DNA of 64,000 bases from Sulfobacillus sp. (GCA_027343695.1 DAHWKJ010000037.1:1-64000), one strand, 5' to 3'. Counted from the stretch's first letter, positions 33,726 through 44,102 are shown. Numbers and translations are program-made. The notes: generated by a model not told the origin, from the letters alone.

Positions 33726-35225
33726 GGCGAATGCTTCATCGCTCTCCAATCGGCGTAACATCTCTTCGATATCATAGGACAGAACTCGGTCTTGGTCCCA
33801 AGTGGGTATTTGTTGCCGAACAAAGTCGTAGATTTGGCGACTCCGCGGTGACAACAACGCGGGGCCTAACAAATCGGCCGCTTGCGTCGCACAAAGAATT
33901 TCGATGGCCAAGACGGTTCGCATATTCTCCAGCACCTGTAGCGCCTTGCGCCCAGCCGTAGTTCCCATAGACACGTGGTCTTCCTGGTTAGCCGACGTGG
34001 GGATCGAATCCACACTCGAGGGGTGCGCCAACACTTTATTTTCCGACACCAGGCTAGCCGCCGTATATTGCGCAATCATCAGTCCGGAATTTATTCCTCC
34101 CTGTTCCACCAAGAATGCTGGCAATCCGGACAAGGCCGGGTTAACCATTCGTTCAATGCGTCGTTCACTAATATTGGCCCACTCGGCGAGGACGATGGCA
34201 AGATAATCGAGGACGAGGGCGACAGGTTGTCCGTGAAAGTTTCCCGCCGAGATTGCGCTATCCAAACTTTCAAAGAGTAGAGGGTTATCGGTCACACTAT
34301 TCAATTCCCGACCCACCACCGAAGCAATATGCGCTAAACCATCCCGACTCGCACCATGGACTTGAGGCATACAGCGGATGGAATATGCATCTTGAACCCG
34401 GAGATCTCCGGCGATCGTGGTTAATTGGCTTCCTTGAAGCATATGCCGTAAATTGGCAGCGGATCGAGCGTGGCCCGGATGCGGTCTTACCTTTGCCACC
34501 GCGTCCGAAAAAGCTCCGGGGATCCCTCTTAACACTTCTGTCGTCATCGCTCCCACAGCATCCGCCCAATTGGCCAAAAACTCTGCACGATGCACCCCTA
34601 AGGCACCCATCGCGGTCATGGCCTGGGTTCCATTGATGAGCGCCAAGCCCTCTTTCGCGTCCAATCGGATCGGGGTGATGCCTGCCGCGGCCAGCGCTTG
34701 TCCTCCCGGCATCCGGTGCTCGCCCCACCAGGCTTCGCCTTCCCCGACCAACACCAGCGCCAAATGGGCGAGTGGGGCTAAGTCTCCACTCGCCCCCACC
34801 GAACCTTGTGACGGAATGACTGGCGTGACCCCCTGATTAAGCAACAGAATGAGTGCTTCCACCACTTCCCTACGTACCCCGGAATAACCTTGCACGAGGG
34901 CATTAGCACGCAACAATACCATCGCCCGACTAATCGCGGGATCAAATGGAGCACCTACTCCGGCAGCATGGCTTCTTAGCAAATTTAATTGGAGAGTTTG
35001 GCGAGATTCTTGCGGAATGACGACGTCACTGAATCGACCGAAACCCGTGGTCACCCCATAAACCACGCGCTCTTCACTAAGATAACGTTCTACCATACGA
35101 CGGGAGGTCGCCATTTTGGTGGCGACCTCCGGGTCTAAGGCAACAGGTTTTTTTCTCACCGCTACTTGGTACACCAATTCCGGCGTCATGGAACGGCCAT
35201 CAATGCGGATCGGGTGCTGACTCAT
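33699..35225 (-). CDS. hutH: Histidine ammonia-lyase
   Basis: A 508-residue enzyme deaminating histidine to urocanate. The electrophilic MIO cofactor forms from the Ala-Ser-Gly triad, visible in GSVGASGDLAPLAHL (about 138-152). The conserved Tyr region YGVTTGFGRFSD near the N-terminus and SVDSIPTSANQEDHVSMG, typical of histidine rather than phenylalanine lyases, are present. The ATG at 35225 is preferred over the adjacent GTG because of spacing to GAGGAGG. No hutU, hutI or hutG is adjacent; the neighbour upstream is a processing peptidase. Specificity is therefore from motifs alone. Confidence 0.9.
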   Translation of the reverse strand: MSQHPIRIDGRSMTPELVYQVAVRKKPVALDPEVATKMATSRRMVERYLSEERVVYGVTTGFGRFSDVVIPQESRQTLQLNLLRSHAAGVGAPFDPAISRAMVLLRANALVQGYSGVRREVVEALILLLNQGVTPVIPSQGSVGASGDLAPLAHLALVLVGEGEAWWGEHRMPGGQALAAAGITPIRLDAKEGLALINGTQAMTAMGALGVHRAEFLANWADAVGAMTTEVLRGIPGAFSDAVAKVRPHPGHARSAANLRHMLQGSQLTTIAGDLRVQDAYSIRCMPQVHGASRDGLAHIASVVGRELNSVTDNPLLFESLDSAISAGNFHGQPVALVLDYLAIVLAEWANISERRIERMVNPALSGLPAFLVEQGGINSGLMIAQYTAASLVSENKVLAHPSSVDSIPTSANQEDHVSMGTTAGRKALQVLENMRTVLAIEILCATQAADLLGPALLSPRSRQIYDFVRQQIPTWDQDRVLSYDIEEMLRRLESDEAFALIHSLLEA

Positions 35226-35240
35226 CACGATTCCTCCTCA

Positions 35241-36527
35241 TCATGGATGCTCTAATGGCAAAATCAGCGAAACCGAACGGACCTGTGCGGTGAGATGCCC
35301 CTCGCGGGCTCTTTCAACATCTTGAATGGTGATAGAATTCAGCACGTCCAGGTAGCTCAGCAGATCGATCTGGCGAAAGTACATACTGTTAAAGACGTAC
35401 CCAAGATCCTCCGGAGATTGAAAGAGCCCGATCATTTCTCCCATCTCTTTTTGCTTAAGCCGCGCTAAATCTTCGGATCTCAAGGTTGCTTCGGGTAATC
35501 GCTGTTCGAGTTCTCGTTGGAGTAAATCAGGGTCCAAAGTCTCGCCGCCGACCGCACTCATGCCATACGTGATGCCCCCACTATAACGCGCCTGAAACCG
35601 ATCGTTAATCAGTCCCTGCTGATAGAGTTCAGCGTAGACCCTACTGCTCTTGCCCAGGAGCATTTGCCACATCAATCCCATCACGATCTCGTGACGCAGC
35701 AGATCCTGGCCCTGCTTCCCTACGGCGTTGTCCTTAAATCCCATCATAAACAGGGGCGCAGCCACGGGCATCCGTTGTTCCACCCGCGGTTTTTTGATCT
35801 CTAACGGTTCGTCTGGGAAGATCCGAGTAATCTCCGCCTGGTTCCCGAATCCTTTAGCCTCTTGGTTGCGCCGTACCTGTGCGAAGATGGCCTCCGGATC
35901 CACGTCTCCGGTAACAAAAACCACCATATTACTCGGATGATAAAACGTTTGGTAGCACTGGTAGAGCATTTCCGGTGTAATGGTTCGGATGGATTCCACC
36001 GATCCCGCAATATCAAGCCGTACCGGATGGTGGGAATACAGGGCCTCCATCAAGTTCGAGTGTAAGCGATCCCCAGGCATGTCAAGATACATCCGAATCT
36101 CCTGCTCAATAATTCCTTTTTCTTTTTCGACGTTTTCCGTGGTGAAATACGGCCGTTGGACAAAGTCTAAGAGAATCTCCAAATTTTGTTGGACGTGTCC
36201 TGTAGTGGAAAATAAAAAGGTCGTCGAGGTGTAATCGGTGTACGCATTAGAGGAGGCGCCTAGCGCTGCGAAATCATTAAATACATCCCCTCCGTCTTCT
36301 TTTTCGAACATCTTATGTTCTAAAAAATGGGCTATGCCATCAGGCACATCGGTGACTCCGGTTGATCCGGGCACCACGAAGGTATTGTCAATGGACCCAT
36401 AATGGGTCGCGAACGTCCCAAACACTTTCTTCATCCCCGGGCGTTTCACCACACAAATTGTTAGGCCCGACGCTAGCCGTTCCGTGTATAGTGTCTCGCC
36501 GATGACGGCATTGGAACGCTTATCCAT
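35241..36527 (-). CDS. M16 zinc peptidase (YmfH type, active subunit)
   Basis: A 428-residue M16 metallopeptidase. The inverted zinc motif HxxEH is seen as HFLEHKMFEKEDG (about 70-82), with the distal Glu in the EKEKGIIEQEIRMYLD region. The second half is the usual inactive M16 repeat. ATG at 36527 is chosen after GGGAGGGATAGCG; it overlaps the end of the partner gene by 8 nt. Together with the following M16 gene this reproduces the B. subtilis ymfF-ymfH pair; such pairs form a chamber that degrades short peptides. Confidence 0.9.
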   Translation of the reverse strand: MDKRSNAVIGETLYTERLASGLTICVVKRPGMKKVFGTFATHYGSIDNTFVVPGSTGVTDVPDGIAHFLEHKMFEKEDGGDVFNDFAALGASSNAYTDYTSTTFLFSTTGHVQQNLEILLDFVQRPYFTTENVEKEKGIIEQEIRMYLDMPGDRLHSNLMEALYSHHPVRLDIAGSVESIRTITPEMLYQCYQTFYHPSNMVVFVTGDVDPEAIFAQVRRNQEAKGFGNQAEITRIFPDEPLEIKKPRVEQRMPVAAPLFMMGFKDNAVGKQGQDLLRHEIVMGLMWQMLLGKSSRVYAELYQQGLINDRFQARYSGGITYGMSAVGGETLDPDLLQRELEQRLPEATLRSEDLARLKQKEMGEMIGLFQSPEDLGYVFNSMYFRQIDLLSYLDVLNSITIQDVERAREGHLTAQVRSVSLILPLEHP

Positions 36528-37827
36528 CGCTATCCCTCCCACTGCCATCGGTCGTCAAAAAGAATGTCGTGTCAAGTTGAATCCCTTCAGCAACCGCGCG
36601 AATATCCGAAACCGAAACCTCCGATAAGGCCTTGATGAGCTGGTCACCGGTCAATCCTCCACCTAATAATATCTTTTCCATTTGCCGTCCAATGAGCTGA
36701 CTCGCGGAATCCTCTTCCGATAAGATATCGTTGCGAAACGCCTCGAGGGTGTATTGTAACTCTTGGCCCGAAATTTCCCCTTCAACCATCGCCTCCAATT
36801 GCTCCGCCACGATGCGTTTGGTGGCTTGGTAGTCCTCGAATTCGATCCCTGCGCCGATCACCATGAGACTCAAGGCGGCATCGATCCGTGCATACGCATA
36901 ATAGGCAAGACTCGCCTTTTCCCGCACGTTAACGAAAAGTTTGGAGTGAGGGAATCCCCCAAGCACGCCGGCATACATCATCAGGGCGGGGTACTGTGGA
37001 CTCGTCAAGGTGTGTCCCGTAGCATAGCCCCAGTTCACTTTACCCTGGCTTACCGGTTGTTCTTCGATGACTTCGTGGTTGTGATGGCGAGGCGTATAAG
37101 GCTCAATCGCTCCCAGCGGATGACGCCCACGGGACCACCCCTGCTTCACGTACGACTCAATCGTGGCCGGATCCACATCTCCCACCACTAAGAGCACAAA
37201 CGGACTCTGATCCCGAACCTTTTCGTAATACTGATACAGGCGAGAGGCGTCAATGGCATCTAGGTCGGAGACGCGGCCGAGCTTACGCAGGCCAAAGGCG
37301 CGGCCGTCCGCCATGGTCTCCAGTAGACGATGCATCGCATATTGGTTCTTGTCGTTAATCAAGCCACGAATTTGGCGTCGCAACAATTCTTTTTCTTGTT
37401 CGACATACTGCTCCGCAAACTGATTTTTAGAAGGGGTCAATGGATGGTTCAAAATTTCTTCTAAGAATGCCAACCCAGCGTGCAAGGTGTCCGGAGTTCC
37501 TGGCAAGTACTGTCCATGTACAATATCCAACGACACCGAAATCAATTGCTTATCGGCGATTTTCCCCACGTCTGCGCGGAAGGAGGCCCCGTAAAGCGTC
37601 TCTAATTGCTTTTCAATGGCCATGGAATCGGGCCAACGCAGAGTGCCCCGCTTGAGGAGATGAGGCAACAAAGCCCCTTGGGCGGCTGTACTCGGCGTGA
37701 GATCGTTAACCCAGAACGCTTGCAACGAAATCGTCTTAAAGCGCTTAGTGGGGTATACGTACCAACCTACCCCATTGTGAAAATTTCCTACAAAACCCGC
37801 CTCCGTTTGGATCGGGTGCTTCACCAA
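36520..37827 (-). CDS. M16 peptidase-like protein (YmfF type, no zinc motif)
   Basis: A 435-residue M16-fold protein. At the place of HxxEH it has ALLPHLLKRGTLRWPDS, so zinc binding is lost, as in YmfF-type partners. The C-terminal half contains VLGGFPHSKLFVNVREKASLAYYAYARID, the conserved R/Y substrate-binding pair of the M16 second domain. Upstream of and overlapping the YmfH-type gene, so the two are made together and probably form a heterodimer with the active site on the other chain. ftsH lies upstream on the same strand. Confidence 0.88.
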   Translation of the reverse strand: MVKHPIQTEAGFVGNFHNGVGWYVYPTKRFKTISLQAFWVNDLTPSTAAQGALLPHLLKRGTLRWPDSMAIEKQLETLYGASFRADVGKIADKQLISVSLDIVHGQYLPGTPDTLHAGLAFLEEILNHPLTPSKNQFAEQYVEQEKELLRRQIRGLINDKNQYAMHRLLETMADGRAFGLRKLGRVSDLDAIDASRLYQYYEKVRDQSPFVLLVVGDVDPATIESYVKQGWSRGRHPLGAIEPYTPRHHNHEVIEEQPVSQGKVNWGYATGHTLTSPQYPALMMYAGVLGGFPHSKLFVNVREKASLAYYAYARIDAALSLMVIGAGIEFEDYQATKRIVAEQLEAMVEGEISGQELQYTLEAFRNDILSEEDSASQLIGRQMEKILLGGGLTGDQLIKALSEVSVSDIRAVAEGIQLDTTFFLTTDGSGRDSDG

Positions 37828-37911
37828 ACATCAACCCCTTTGTCGTTGTTCCATGGGGAGATCATAACCCCAAACCGCCACCTTTACTCACCCGTGGGGT
37901 TGAAGTTGAGA

Positions 37912-39732
37912 TTAAGAGATCGCGGCGTCGCCGCCCCCTCGAACAATTCTCAAAAGCTCTTCCGCTAGGAGCGTCTCTTTTTCCATCAATGTAATGGCCA
38001 GCCGGTTCAGCGTGGCGCGTCGCGAGACCAGGAGGTCTTTGGCGCGCTTATATTGCTGCATCACAATTTCTTGAACCTCACGGTCAATCGCCGACGCTAC
38101 TTCCTCGCCATAATCGCGTTCTCTAGTGATATCGCGGCCTAAGAAGACCTGGTCTTGCCGTTGACCATAGGTCATGGGCCCGAGGGATTCCGACATCCCG
38201 TATTCTGTAATCATCTGGCGCACCATCGCCGTGGACTTTTCCAGATCGTTTTGGGCGCCGGTAGAAATTTGGCCAAACACCAGTTCTTCCGCCGCACGTC
38301 CTCCCAAGGCCATCGCGACTTGATCTAAAATCTGAGACTTAGTTACCAAATATCGATCCTCCGTTGGCAATGGCAACGTATACCCCATAGCCATTCCGCG
38401 AGGAATGATCGTCACTTTATGGATCGGGTCCCCATGAGGCACCAGCATTCCCACCAAGGTATGGCCCGATTCATGAAACGCTACAGACTTCTTTTCTTTC
38501 TCATTAATGACCCGTGTCTTTTTCTGAGGTCCTGCCATAACGCGTTCTGCCGCTTCTTCGAAATGCCAAAACTGAATCGTTCGTTCATGATTACGGGCCG
38601 CCAATAAGGCAGCTTCATTACAAAGATTGGCCAAATCGGCCCCGGTGTATCCTGGAGTTCGCTTCGCCACGGTCACCAGATCAACATCGTCACCCAACGG
38701 CTTACCCCGGGTATGCACTTTTAATATCGCTTCGCGCCCTTTAACATCGGGACGATGCACAATGATTTGACGATCAAAGCGACCCGGGCGCAACAGAGCC
38801 GGATCCAAAACATCCGGGCGGTTAGTCGCAGCGATGATGATAATGCCCTCATTCATGCCGAATCCGTCCATCTCGACCAGCAGTTGGTTTAGTGTCTGTT
38901 CGCGCTCGTCGTGCCCACCACCATATCCGGCACCTCGCATCCTGCCAACTGCGTCAATCTCGTCAATAAACACAATACAGGGAGCGTTCTTCTTGGCTTG
39001 ATCGAATAGGTCGCGAACTCGCGAAGCCCCTACCCCCACAAACATCTCAACGAAATCCGAGCCACTATCCGAAAAGAACGGCACTCCGGCTTCACCAGCA
39101 ACCGCCCGCGCCAATAGTGTTTTTCCAGTCCCCGGGGCGCCCGACAGCAACACGCCTTTTGGGATCCTGGCTCCGAGTTCCATATATTTCTTCGGATAGC
39201 GTAGAAAATCTACAACTTCCGCGAGTTCTTGCTTTTCTTCTTCGACTCCAGCGACATCCTCAAAAGTGACACGGCGACCCGCATCGGTATGTAAACGAGC
39301 CCGCGAGCGACCAAATTGCATGACACGATTGCCGCCGCCCTGAGACTGGTTCAAGAATAGATAGAGCATAAACACAATGACCAATACGGGGAGAAGATTC
39401 CCTAAGAGACTCAGCCAAAACGATGTGGTCGCCGGACGCATAATGGTTACCGACACGTGGTGACTTGCCAGTTGATTGGCTAATGTCGCAGTACCTTCTG
39501 TGGCGTAGGTCGTCTCAAATTTTTTGCCATTGGTTGTGGTGGCATAGACCACATGACTTTGAGAATCTAAACGCGCCGATGAGATTTGCCCACTATTAGC
39601 TAGTGTGAGCATTTGGCTATAGGATTCATGGGTGACGGATGTCGTGTGATTACTCGTAAGTTCCCAGAGGGTCACAATAAAGAGGACTGACAAAATGATG
39701 GTGAGGGCTCCACGGACCCAACGATTTGTCAC
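37912..39732 (-). CDS. ftsH: ATP-dependent zinc metalloprotease FtsH
   Basis: A 606-residue membrane-bound AAA protease degrading damaged membrane and regulatory proteins. Two TM segments flank an extracytoplasmic domain (about 8-28 and 108-130). The AAA module has Walker [15 protein letters not shown] (about 200), Walker [13 protein letters not shown] and the second region of homology, and the protease has HESGHTLVG (about 420) with a later Asp ligand region. The GTG at 39732 is preferred: it follows GGAAGGAGGCTCTTCA and yields the normal N-terminus. It is downstream of tilS, the order seen in many Bacillota. It has its own extended -10 promoter. Confidence 0.97.
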   Translation of the reverse strand: MTNRWVRGALTIILSVLFIVTLWELTSNHTTSVTHESYSQMLTLANSGQISSARLDSQSHVVYATTTNGKKFETTYATEGTATLANQLASHHVSVTIMRPATTSFWLSLLGNLLPVLVIVFMLYLFLNQSQGGGNRVMQFGRSRARLHTDAGRRVTFEDVAGVEEEKQELAEVVDFLRYPKKYMELGARIPKGVLLSGAPGTGKTLLARAVAGEAGVPFFSDSGSDFVEMFVGVGASRVRDLFDQAKKNAPCIVFIDEIDAVGRMRGAGYGGGHDEREQTLNQLLVEMDGFGMNEGIIIIAATNRPDVLDPALLRPGRFDRQIIVHRPDVKGREAILKVHTRGKPLGDDVDLVTVAKRTPGYTGADLANLCNEAALLAARNHERTIQFWHFEEAAERVMAGPQKKTRVINEKEKKSVAFHESGHTLVGMLVPHGDPIHKVTIIPRGMAMGYTLPLPTEDRYLVTKSQILDQVAMALGGRAAEELVFGQISTGAQNDLEKSTAMVRQMITEYGMSESLGPMTYGQRQDQVFLGRDITRERDYGEEVASAIDREVQEIVMQQYKRAKDLLVSRRATLNRLAITLMEKETLLAEELLRIVRGGGDAAIS

Positions 39733-39772
39733 TGAAGAGCCTCCTTCCCTGCCACGGTTCAAGACGTTTGCT

Positions 39773-39781
39773 ATTATATCA
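39773..39781 (-). promoter_or_regulatory. Extended -10 promoter of ftsH
   Basis: On the minus strand TGATATAAT (39781-39773) is a TGN-extended perfect -10, 40 nt upstream of the ftsH GTG and downstream of the tilS stop. No good -35 is visible, as is common for extended -10 promoters. Confidence 0.5.
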
Positions 39782-39808
39782 CATTATGATCGAGGATCTG
39801 ATGTCACG

Positions 39809-41152
39809 CTAGTCCCCATTAAAATGAGGGATCCAACGAATCCAGTAGGACTCAGAACCCACTTCAGGCTTGGCGTCTTCACTGAGTGCCAACCCAACCA
39901 CCGCAAGAATCGGAGCCCCCTCGCCTGAGCCCCCCGTAATAATAGGCCATCGATGCCGCCACGGTCGAGGAATTTTCGAATCCACGAAGAGGTCTTGAAG
40001 TTTCTTGGTGCCGTTCAGCCCAATAGGCCGCATGGCATCCCCAGCCCGCCAGCCCCTTACGGCCACTGTTGGCCAGCGCGCCGCATTAATGCGCGACGTT
40101 CTCTCGCCGGGGCCCGCGACCTGGGGCTCAGATGCCCTAGTCATGATTAGTTGAGTGCCCCTGAAATCTATGACTTCTCCCTCTGGCAGCGGCGTAATGT
40201 CCGCACCTTGAAACCCGGTATGGCCAGACGTTTTAGACGGTAACACTAATTCAATCCGATCAGGGTGATGACGAACCATCACGCCTCGGGGCCAGGTAAC
40301 ATCTGACTGCAGGGCTTGGTCCAAATGGGGCTTAGACAGTCGCAGATTGTGAAGCATTCCATATTGACTAAAAATGGCCAGCAGTCGCGACTTCGGACAC
40401 GCCCGAAGCTCCGCGGGAAGCACCACCACAGGATGATTCAAGTCGATTCCCTGATCATTTAAGAAGTCTTTGACCCATTGCGACATTTCCTCGGAGGTAT
40501 CGCGGGCCTGATCCGCAAGCCGCGTTAACGCCAGATCAACCCGGGGGTTGACTTGGGTCGCCAACAACGGCAGAATGTCGTGCCGAATTCGGTTCCTTAA
40601 TATCGCGCGGTCCGTATTGGTCGAGTCCTCCAACCACGGAATCCTATTGTCTTCAAGATATCGATGCAAGGTATCACGTCGAATCTCCAGCAATGGCCGT
40701 ACCACACGCCCTTGAATCGGGCGCATGCCGCCCAGACCCGCAATACCCGTCCCCACCAAAATGCGCATCAAAATGGTTTCCACTTGGTCGTCGTAGTGAT
40801 GGGCAACAACAATTCGTGACGAGGATCCCCATCTTTCGGCCACCCGATGGAGGGCGGCATAGCGCAGACGCCGCGCCGCCATCTCCACCGATTCTCCGGG
40901 ATCCGGATTGACGGTCATAGTTACGACCTCGGTCTCCAATCCCCAGTGCGCCCGAATCATCCCAACCACCCAAGTGGCATCATCTCGGGACTCAGGGCGC
41001 AGCCCATGATCCACATGCACAGGGTGCAGGAAAGGTCTCCTTGATGGCCCCATCGCGAACAAGAGTCCCATGAGGGCCATAGAATCGGCCCCGCCACTCA
41101 CTCCCACCACCAATGGCGTGTCGAAATCCCAAAATTTAGATACTGTCGGCAA
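39809..41152 (-). CDS. tilS: tRNA(Ile)-lysidine synthase
   Basis: A 447-residue enzyme converting the wobble C34 of tRNA-Ile(CAU) to lysidine. The N-type ATP-pyrophosphatase loop is SGGADSMALMGLL near the N-terminus; HVDHGLRPES, RIVVAHHYDDQVET and DSTNTDRAILRNRIRH follow, and a C-terminal TilS domain (WRAGDAMRPIGLNGTKKLQDLFVDSKIPRPWRHRWPI, in pieces) ends the protein. The start is uncertain: no ATG or GTG lies between the in-frame spoIIE stop (41198-41200) and the motif. TTG at 41152 is the first standard codon but has only a weak site; the strong AAGGGGAAGG site points to ATC at 41179. See findings. Confidence 0.9.
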   Translation of the reverse strand: MPTVSKFWDFDTPLVVGVSGGADSMALMGLLFAMGPSRRPFLHPVHVDHGLRPESRDDATWVVGMIRAHWGLETEVVTMTVNPDPGESVEMAARRLRYAALHRVAERWGSSSRIVVAHHYDDQVETILMRILVGTGIAGLGGMRPIQGRVVRPLLEIRRDTLHRYLEDNRIPWLEDSTNTDRAILRNRIRHDILPLLATQVNPRVDLALTRLADQARDTSEEMSQWVKDFLNDQGIDLNHPVVVLPAELRACPKSRLLAIFSQYGMLHNLRLSKPHLDQALQSDVTWPRGVMVRHHPDRIELVLPSKTSGHTGFQGADITPLPEGEVIDFRGTQLIMTRASEPQVAGPGERTSRINAARWPTVAVRGWRAGDAMRPIGLNGTKKLQDLFVDSKIPRPWRHRWPIITGGSGEGAPILAVVGLALSEDAKPEVGSESYWIRWIPHFNGD

Positions 41153-41197
41153 GAAGATTTTCTCGAGCGTATGCGTGATGACCTTCCCCTTCTTGCC

Positions 41198-43366
41198 TTA
41201 GTGTACCAAATGTGCGTGAGATTTCTCCTTGCGCCGGATCGGCGTCGGAGTAATTCGCTTCCATTCATGAACCGTTCCGTTGCCCCGCCCGGCTTCCGCT
41301 TGTCGAGTCCGGCTTCCGGGAGCTAGAACTTCTATCACCATCACCGCAGCATCATCCCGTCCATCTTCGGCTCCCCCTAACATAAAGCTGAGGATGGTTT
41401 CTGCCATGAGTTTCGGATCCTCAATCGGGAGATCGCTGAGAAATCCACGAAGTCGATCCTCACCGCCGTCTAACGGCGGTCCATCGATGACGCCATCGGT
41501 GACCAACACGATCACATCAGCGGGTTCGATGGCCCGATAAATGGGTTCAATGTGCACCTCATGAAGAATCCCGACCGGGAGGGAATGCGCACGGACCACA
41601 TCCACCCTGTGACCCCGGCGAATAAAGGTCGGTGCCGCCGCCACTTTAACGAGTTCCGCTCCCCTTGCCTGACGATCAAGCAGCACCAGGTCCAAGGTCG
41701 CAAAGTGATCATCGACCGATCGCAAAAGGAGCGTCGTGTTGACCGCACGCACCGACATGGCCTGTGAAAATCCGGCCAACAGAAGTTGTTCGAGCAAAGA
41801 CATGGCAGTGCCACTCTCCCATGCCGCTCGAGGCCCTACTCCCATCCCGTCGGATAGTCCCAATATCACTTGGGATTCAGTGATTTCTCGAACCAAGTCA
41901 GCATCTCCGGTCACCACGCCCCCACGCCGCGGGCGCTTGGCGATCCCAACCCGGTAATCGAGCATTGCGGTCGTCGATTTAGGCTTCTGGCGTGGATTCT
42001 CGATGACCGGTTCATGGGCCATGTCCCGAATCAGGTTGGCTACCCCCGACAACTGCAATTCCGCCAGTGCTCGGCTTTCACGAACTCGGAGCGCCATCCG
42101 CGCGTGCTCCCGTTCTTTATTCAACCCTAAATTAGCCGCATGGACCACGGCATCGGGCTTAATGCAACGTCGCCTTAAATCGTGGGGCATATGCGCCGGA
42201 GTTAAAATCTCCCCCTCACCCCGCGCGGTCAGATCTAACATGGCTCGATACGACCGATAAAAATCGTCCTCCCAGCATGCCCGATATAGTGAACACTTTT
42301 TGCACACCGGCTCCACCACCGCGTCGACCAGATTAGGTTCGTGATGGACTGGCTCTTCTTCAATCCTAAAGGCTCGAGCCATTTCTCCCATCACGTCGGC
42401 AATTTGTTCGAGTCGGCTCACCATGGAATCTTTCGTCTCGCCAGCGACCATGGCATCGGCCCATTCTGTGGCCAACGTGATTAAAGACGCTGGGACTAAC
42501 TGTAAGGCCCCTGCGGCAATGGCCAGCGACAACCAAAACTCCGTAAGGTGGACCGGTATCCGAATGACAATTGCGTAAAGGACAAAACCTGCCACCAGTC
42601 CCAAAGAAGCGAGCCGCCAAGACCGAGTGCCCAGCCAGCCCGCCAAAAAGCCCGCTGCGACCAAAATGCCAATTCCACCATTCGGATCCGATCCCCGGAT
42701 CGCAAGCGTGAAGCCTAACGTAGCCCCGGCAACAGCGCCCCCGGCCGCTCCACTCATTACGGCCGCGGCGAGAATCAAAAGCCCCCCCAAAATTACGCTG
42801 GGGAGAACAGGGCCAAGCACCCACCCTTCCAGTCCCGCGATGAGGCTGCCTAACGCCGCTAACCCGAGGAGCAGGGTACTTTCTCCACCCAATCCTTGAG
42901 ATATTTTTGATATTTCCCGTTCTGTAGCCCAATAGAGAAGCACTGCTCCAGAGGCCACCAAAAGCGCCACAATGACCCGCATCGGACTATAGGTCTGTCC
43001 TATCCAATACACACTAAGACTCCCCAGTACCACGAGCGCCCATCGCGTCGATGAAGCCCGGGTTAGTCGCCATGGTACGGGGATCAAGAAAATCAAGAGC
43101 CCCAGGCATAAGGCTGGCATCCACCCAATTGCCGTAAGCGTCCCGGCCAACCCACCGATCGCCATCGCGCCGAATAAAGCCCGCCATCGTGGCCACGCCA
43201 CGATGAGTAAGACCCATAGAAACGGAGCCGCGTGATGATAAATTAGAGCCTGTCCCACCACAAAGCTCACGAGAGCCACCGCGATACGCAAAGGCCATAA
43301 ACGCCGTCGAGTGCCCCATCGAGACGTTGTTGAGATGTTTTGCAACGGTACGGTTTCTCCCGCCAT
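41198..43366 (-). CDS. spoIIE: Stage II sporulation protein E
   Basis: A 722-residue membrane phosphatase that activates the forespore sigma factor by dephosphorylating SpoIIAA, and helps polar division. About ten TM helices occupy residues 25-300. A middle region contains a Cys cluster (EPVCKKCSLYRACW, about 352-365), then a PPM/PP2C phosphatase from about 480 with QVILGLSDGMGVGPRA, VDDHFATLDLVLLD and DVIVLVTDGVIDGPPLDGGED giving the metal-binding Asp residues. The window is thereby from a spore former. Start ATG after AGGAGGGATAGTC. tilS follows, as in B. subtilis. Confidence 0.96.
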   Translation of the reverse strand: MAGETVPLQNISTTSRWGTRRRLWPLRIAVALVSFVVGQALIYHHAAPFLWVLLIVAWPRWRALFGAMAIGGLAGTLTAIGWMPALCLGLLIFLIPVPWRLTRASSTRWALVVLGSLSVYWIGQTYSPMRVIVALLVASGAVLLYWATEREISKISQGLGGESTLLLGLAALGSLIAGLEGWVLGPVLPSVILGGLLILAAAVMSGAAGGAVAGATLGFTLAIRGSDPNGGIGILVAAGFLAGWLGTRSWRLASLGLVAGFVLYAIVIRIPVHLTEFWLSLAIAAGALQLVPASLITLATEWADAMVAGETKDSMVSRLEQIADVMGEMARAFRIEEEPVHHEPNLVDAVVEPVCKKCSLYRACWEDDFYRSYRAMLDLTARGEGEILTPAHMPHDLRRRCIKPDAVVHAANLGLNKEREHARMALRVRESRALAELQLSGVANLIRDMAHEPVIENPRQKPKSTTAMLDYRVGIAKRPRRGGVVTGDADLVREITESQVILGLSDGMGVGPRAAWESGTAMSLLEQLLLAGFSQAMSVRAVNTTLLLRSVDDHFATLDLVLLDRQARGAELVKVAAAPTFIRRGHRVDVVRAHSLPVGILHEVHIEPIYRAIEPADVIVLVTDGVIDGPPLDGGEDRLRGFLSDLPIEDPKLMAETILSFMLGGAEDGRDDAAVMVIEVLAPGSRTRQAEAGRGNGTVHEWKRITPTPIRRKEKSHAHLVH

Positions 43367-43661
43367 GACTATCCCTCCTGGCTACTTAAGTAGCACTTTA
43401 GTGCCCGAGGGGAGACTAATTGTGTTAAAGATTGCGGAACATAACCAAGGATTTATCGACATAGAGCGCAGAAAACCAAGACGCTCCCCGCTGTCCTAGG
43501 GGCCGGTGCGAAGGATGAATCGGGAGCTACATAAGGTAGAAACACGACTAGTGGTATCCATGGGCCGTTCCTGGCAACGCAGTGAAGTGGCTGGCTTTCG
43601 TGAGATAATTTGGAGCTTCGAGGCGAGAAAACTTGGCATATTCGTCTACTGTCGTGAAAAT
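43367..43661. other. Intergenic region upstream of spoIIE, no gene seen
   Basis: About 295 nt between spoIIE and the membrane protein gene. It should contain the spoIIE promoter. I looked for a Spo0A box (TGTCGAA) and found only weak partial matches such as TGTCGTGAA near 43651, and no clear -35/-10 pair. Short frames here lack ribosome-binding sites. Confidence 0.4.
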
Positions 43662-44102
43662 TCATCGATAAGGCCAGCTACTCATCCCCCATAACCCCAC
43701 CGTCATGATCGCTAAGACCAGGTGCATCCATAACACTCGCCCAGTGAATCCAGCCCGTGGCTTACCATGATGTAAAATAAGACCCAATGTGGTCACCACA
43801 GCACCCAGAATCAGGGACGTCAAAAATAGTTCATAGTGCCACGCAGCTATCCTGGGCCTCCACACACTCTGATCGAGTTGCCAAAAATACCACATGAACA
43901 GAAAAAATATCCAAAACAGCACGACCCAGGCAAGATGAATCCCCGCCCATAAGACAGATCGTTGCCGACGGCGAAACCGTTGGAATACAATAAGGCCGAA
44001 CCCGATAGCCCCGATGGCAAAGAACCCTTGAGCGAAAAACAATACCCGCATCTCGGCCAAGAAGAGATGCGCTGCCGAGTGATACACGTGGACGTGGAAC
44101 AT
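43662..44102 (-). CDS. Small four-helix membrane protein, unknown
   Basis: A 146-residue protein with four hydrophobic segments (about 14-40, 53-75, 88-108, 120-140) and His residues near the N-terminus (FHVHVYHSAAHLF) and in the loop LHHGKPRAG. It recalls small heme/copper-type or DUF420/CtaG-like membrane proteins only in general layout; I cannot name a family. It lies 12 nt downstream of galU on the same strand, and the ATG precedes FHVHV. Real gene likely, function unknown. Confidence 0.6.
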   Translation of the reverse strand: MFHVHVYHSAAHLFLAEMRVLFFAQGFFAIGAIGFGLIVFQRFRRRQRSVLWAGIHLAWVVLFWIFFLFMWYFWQLDQSVWRPRIAAWHYELFLTSLILGAVVTTLGLILHHGKPRAGFTGRVLWMHLVLAIMTVGLWGMSSWPYR

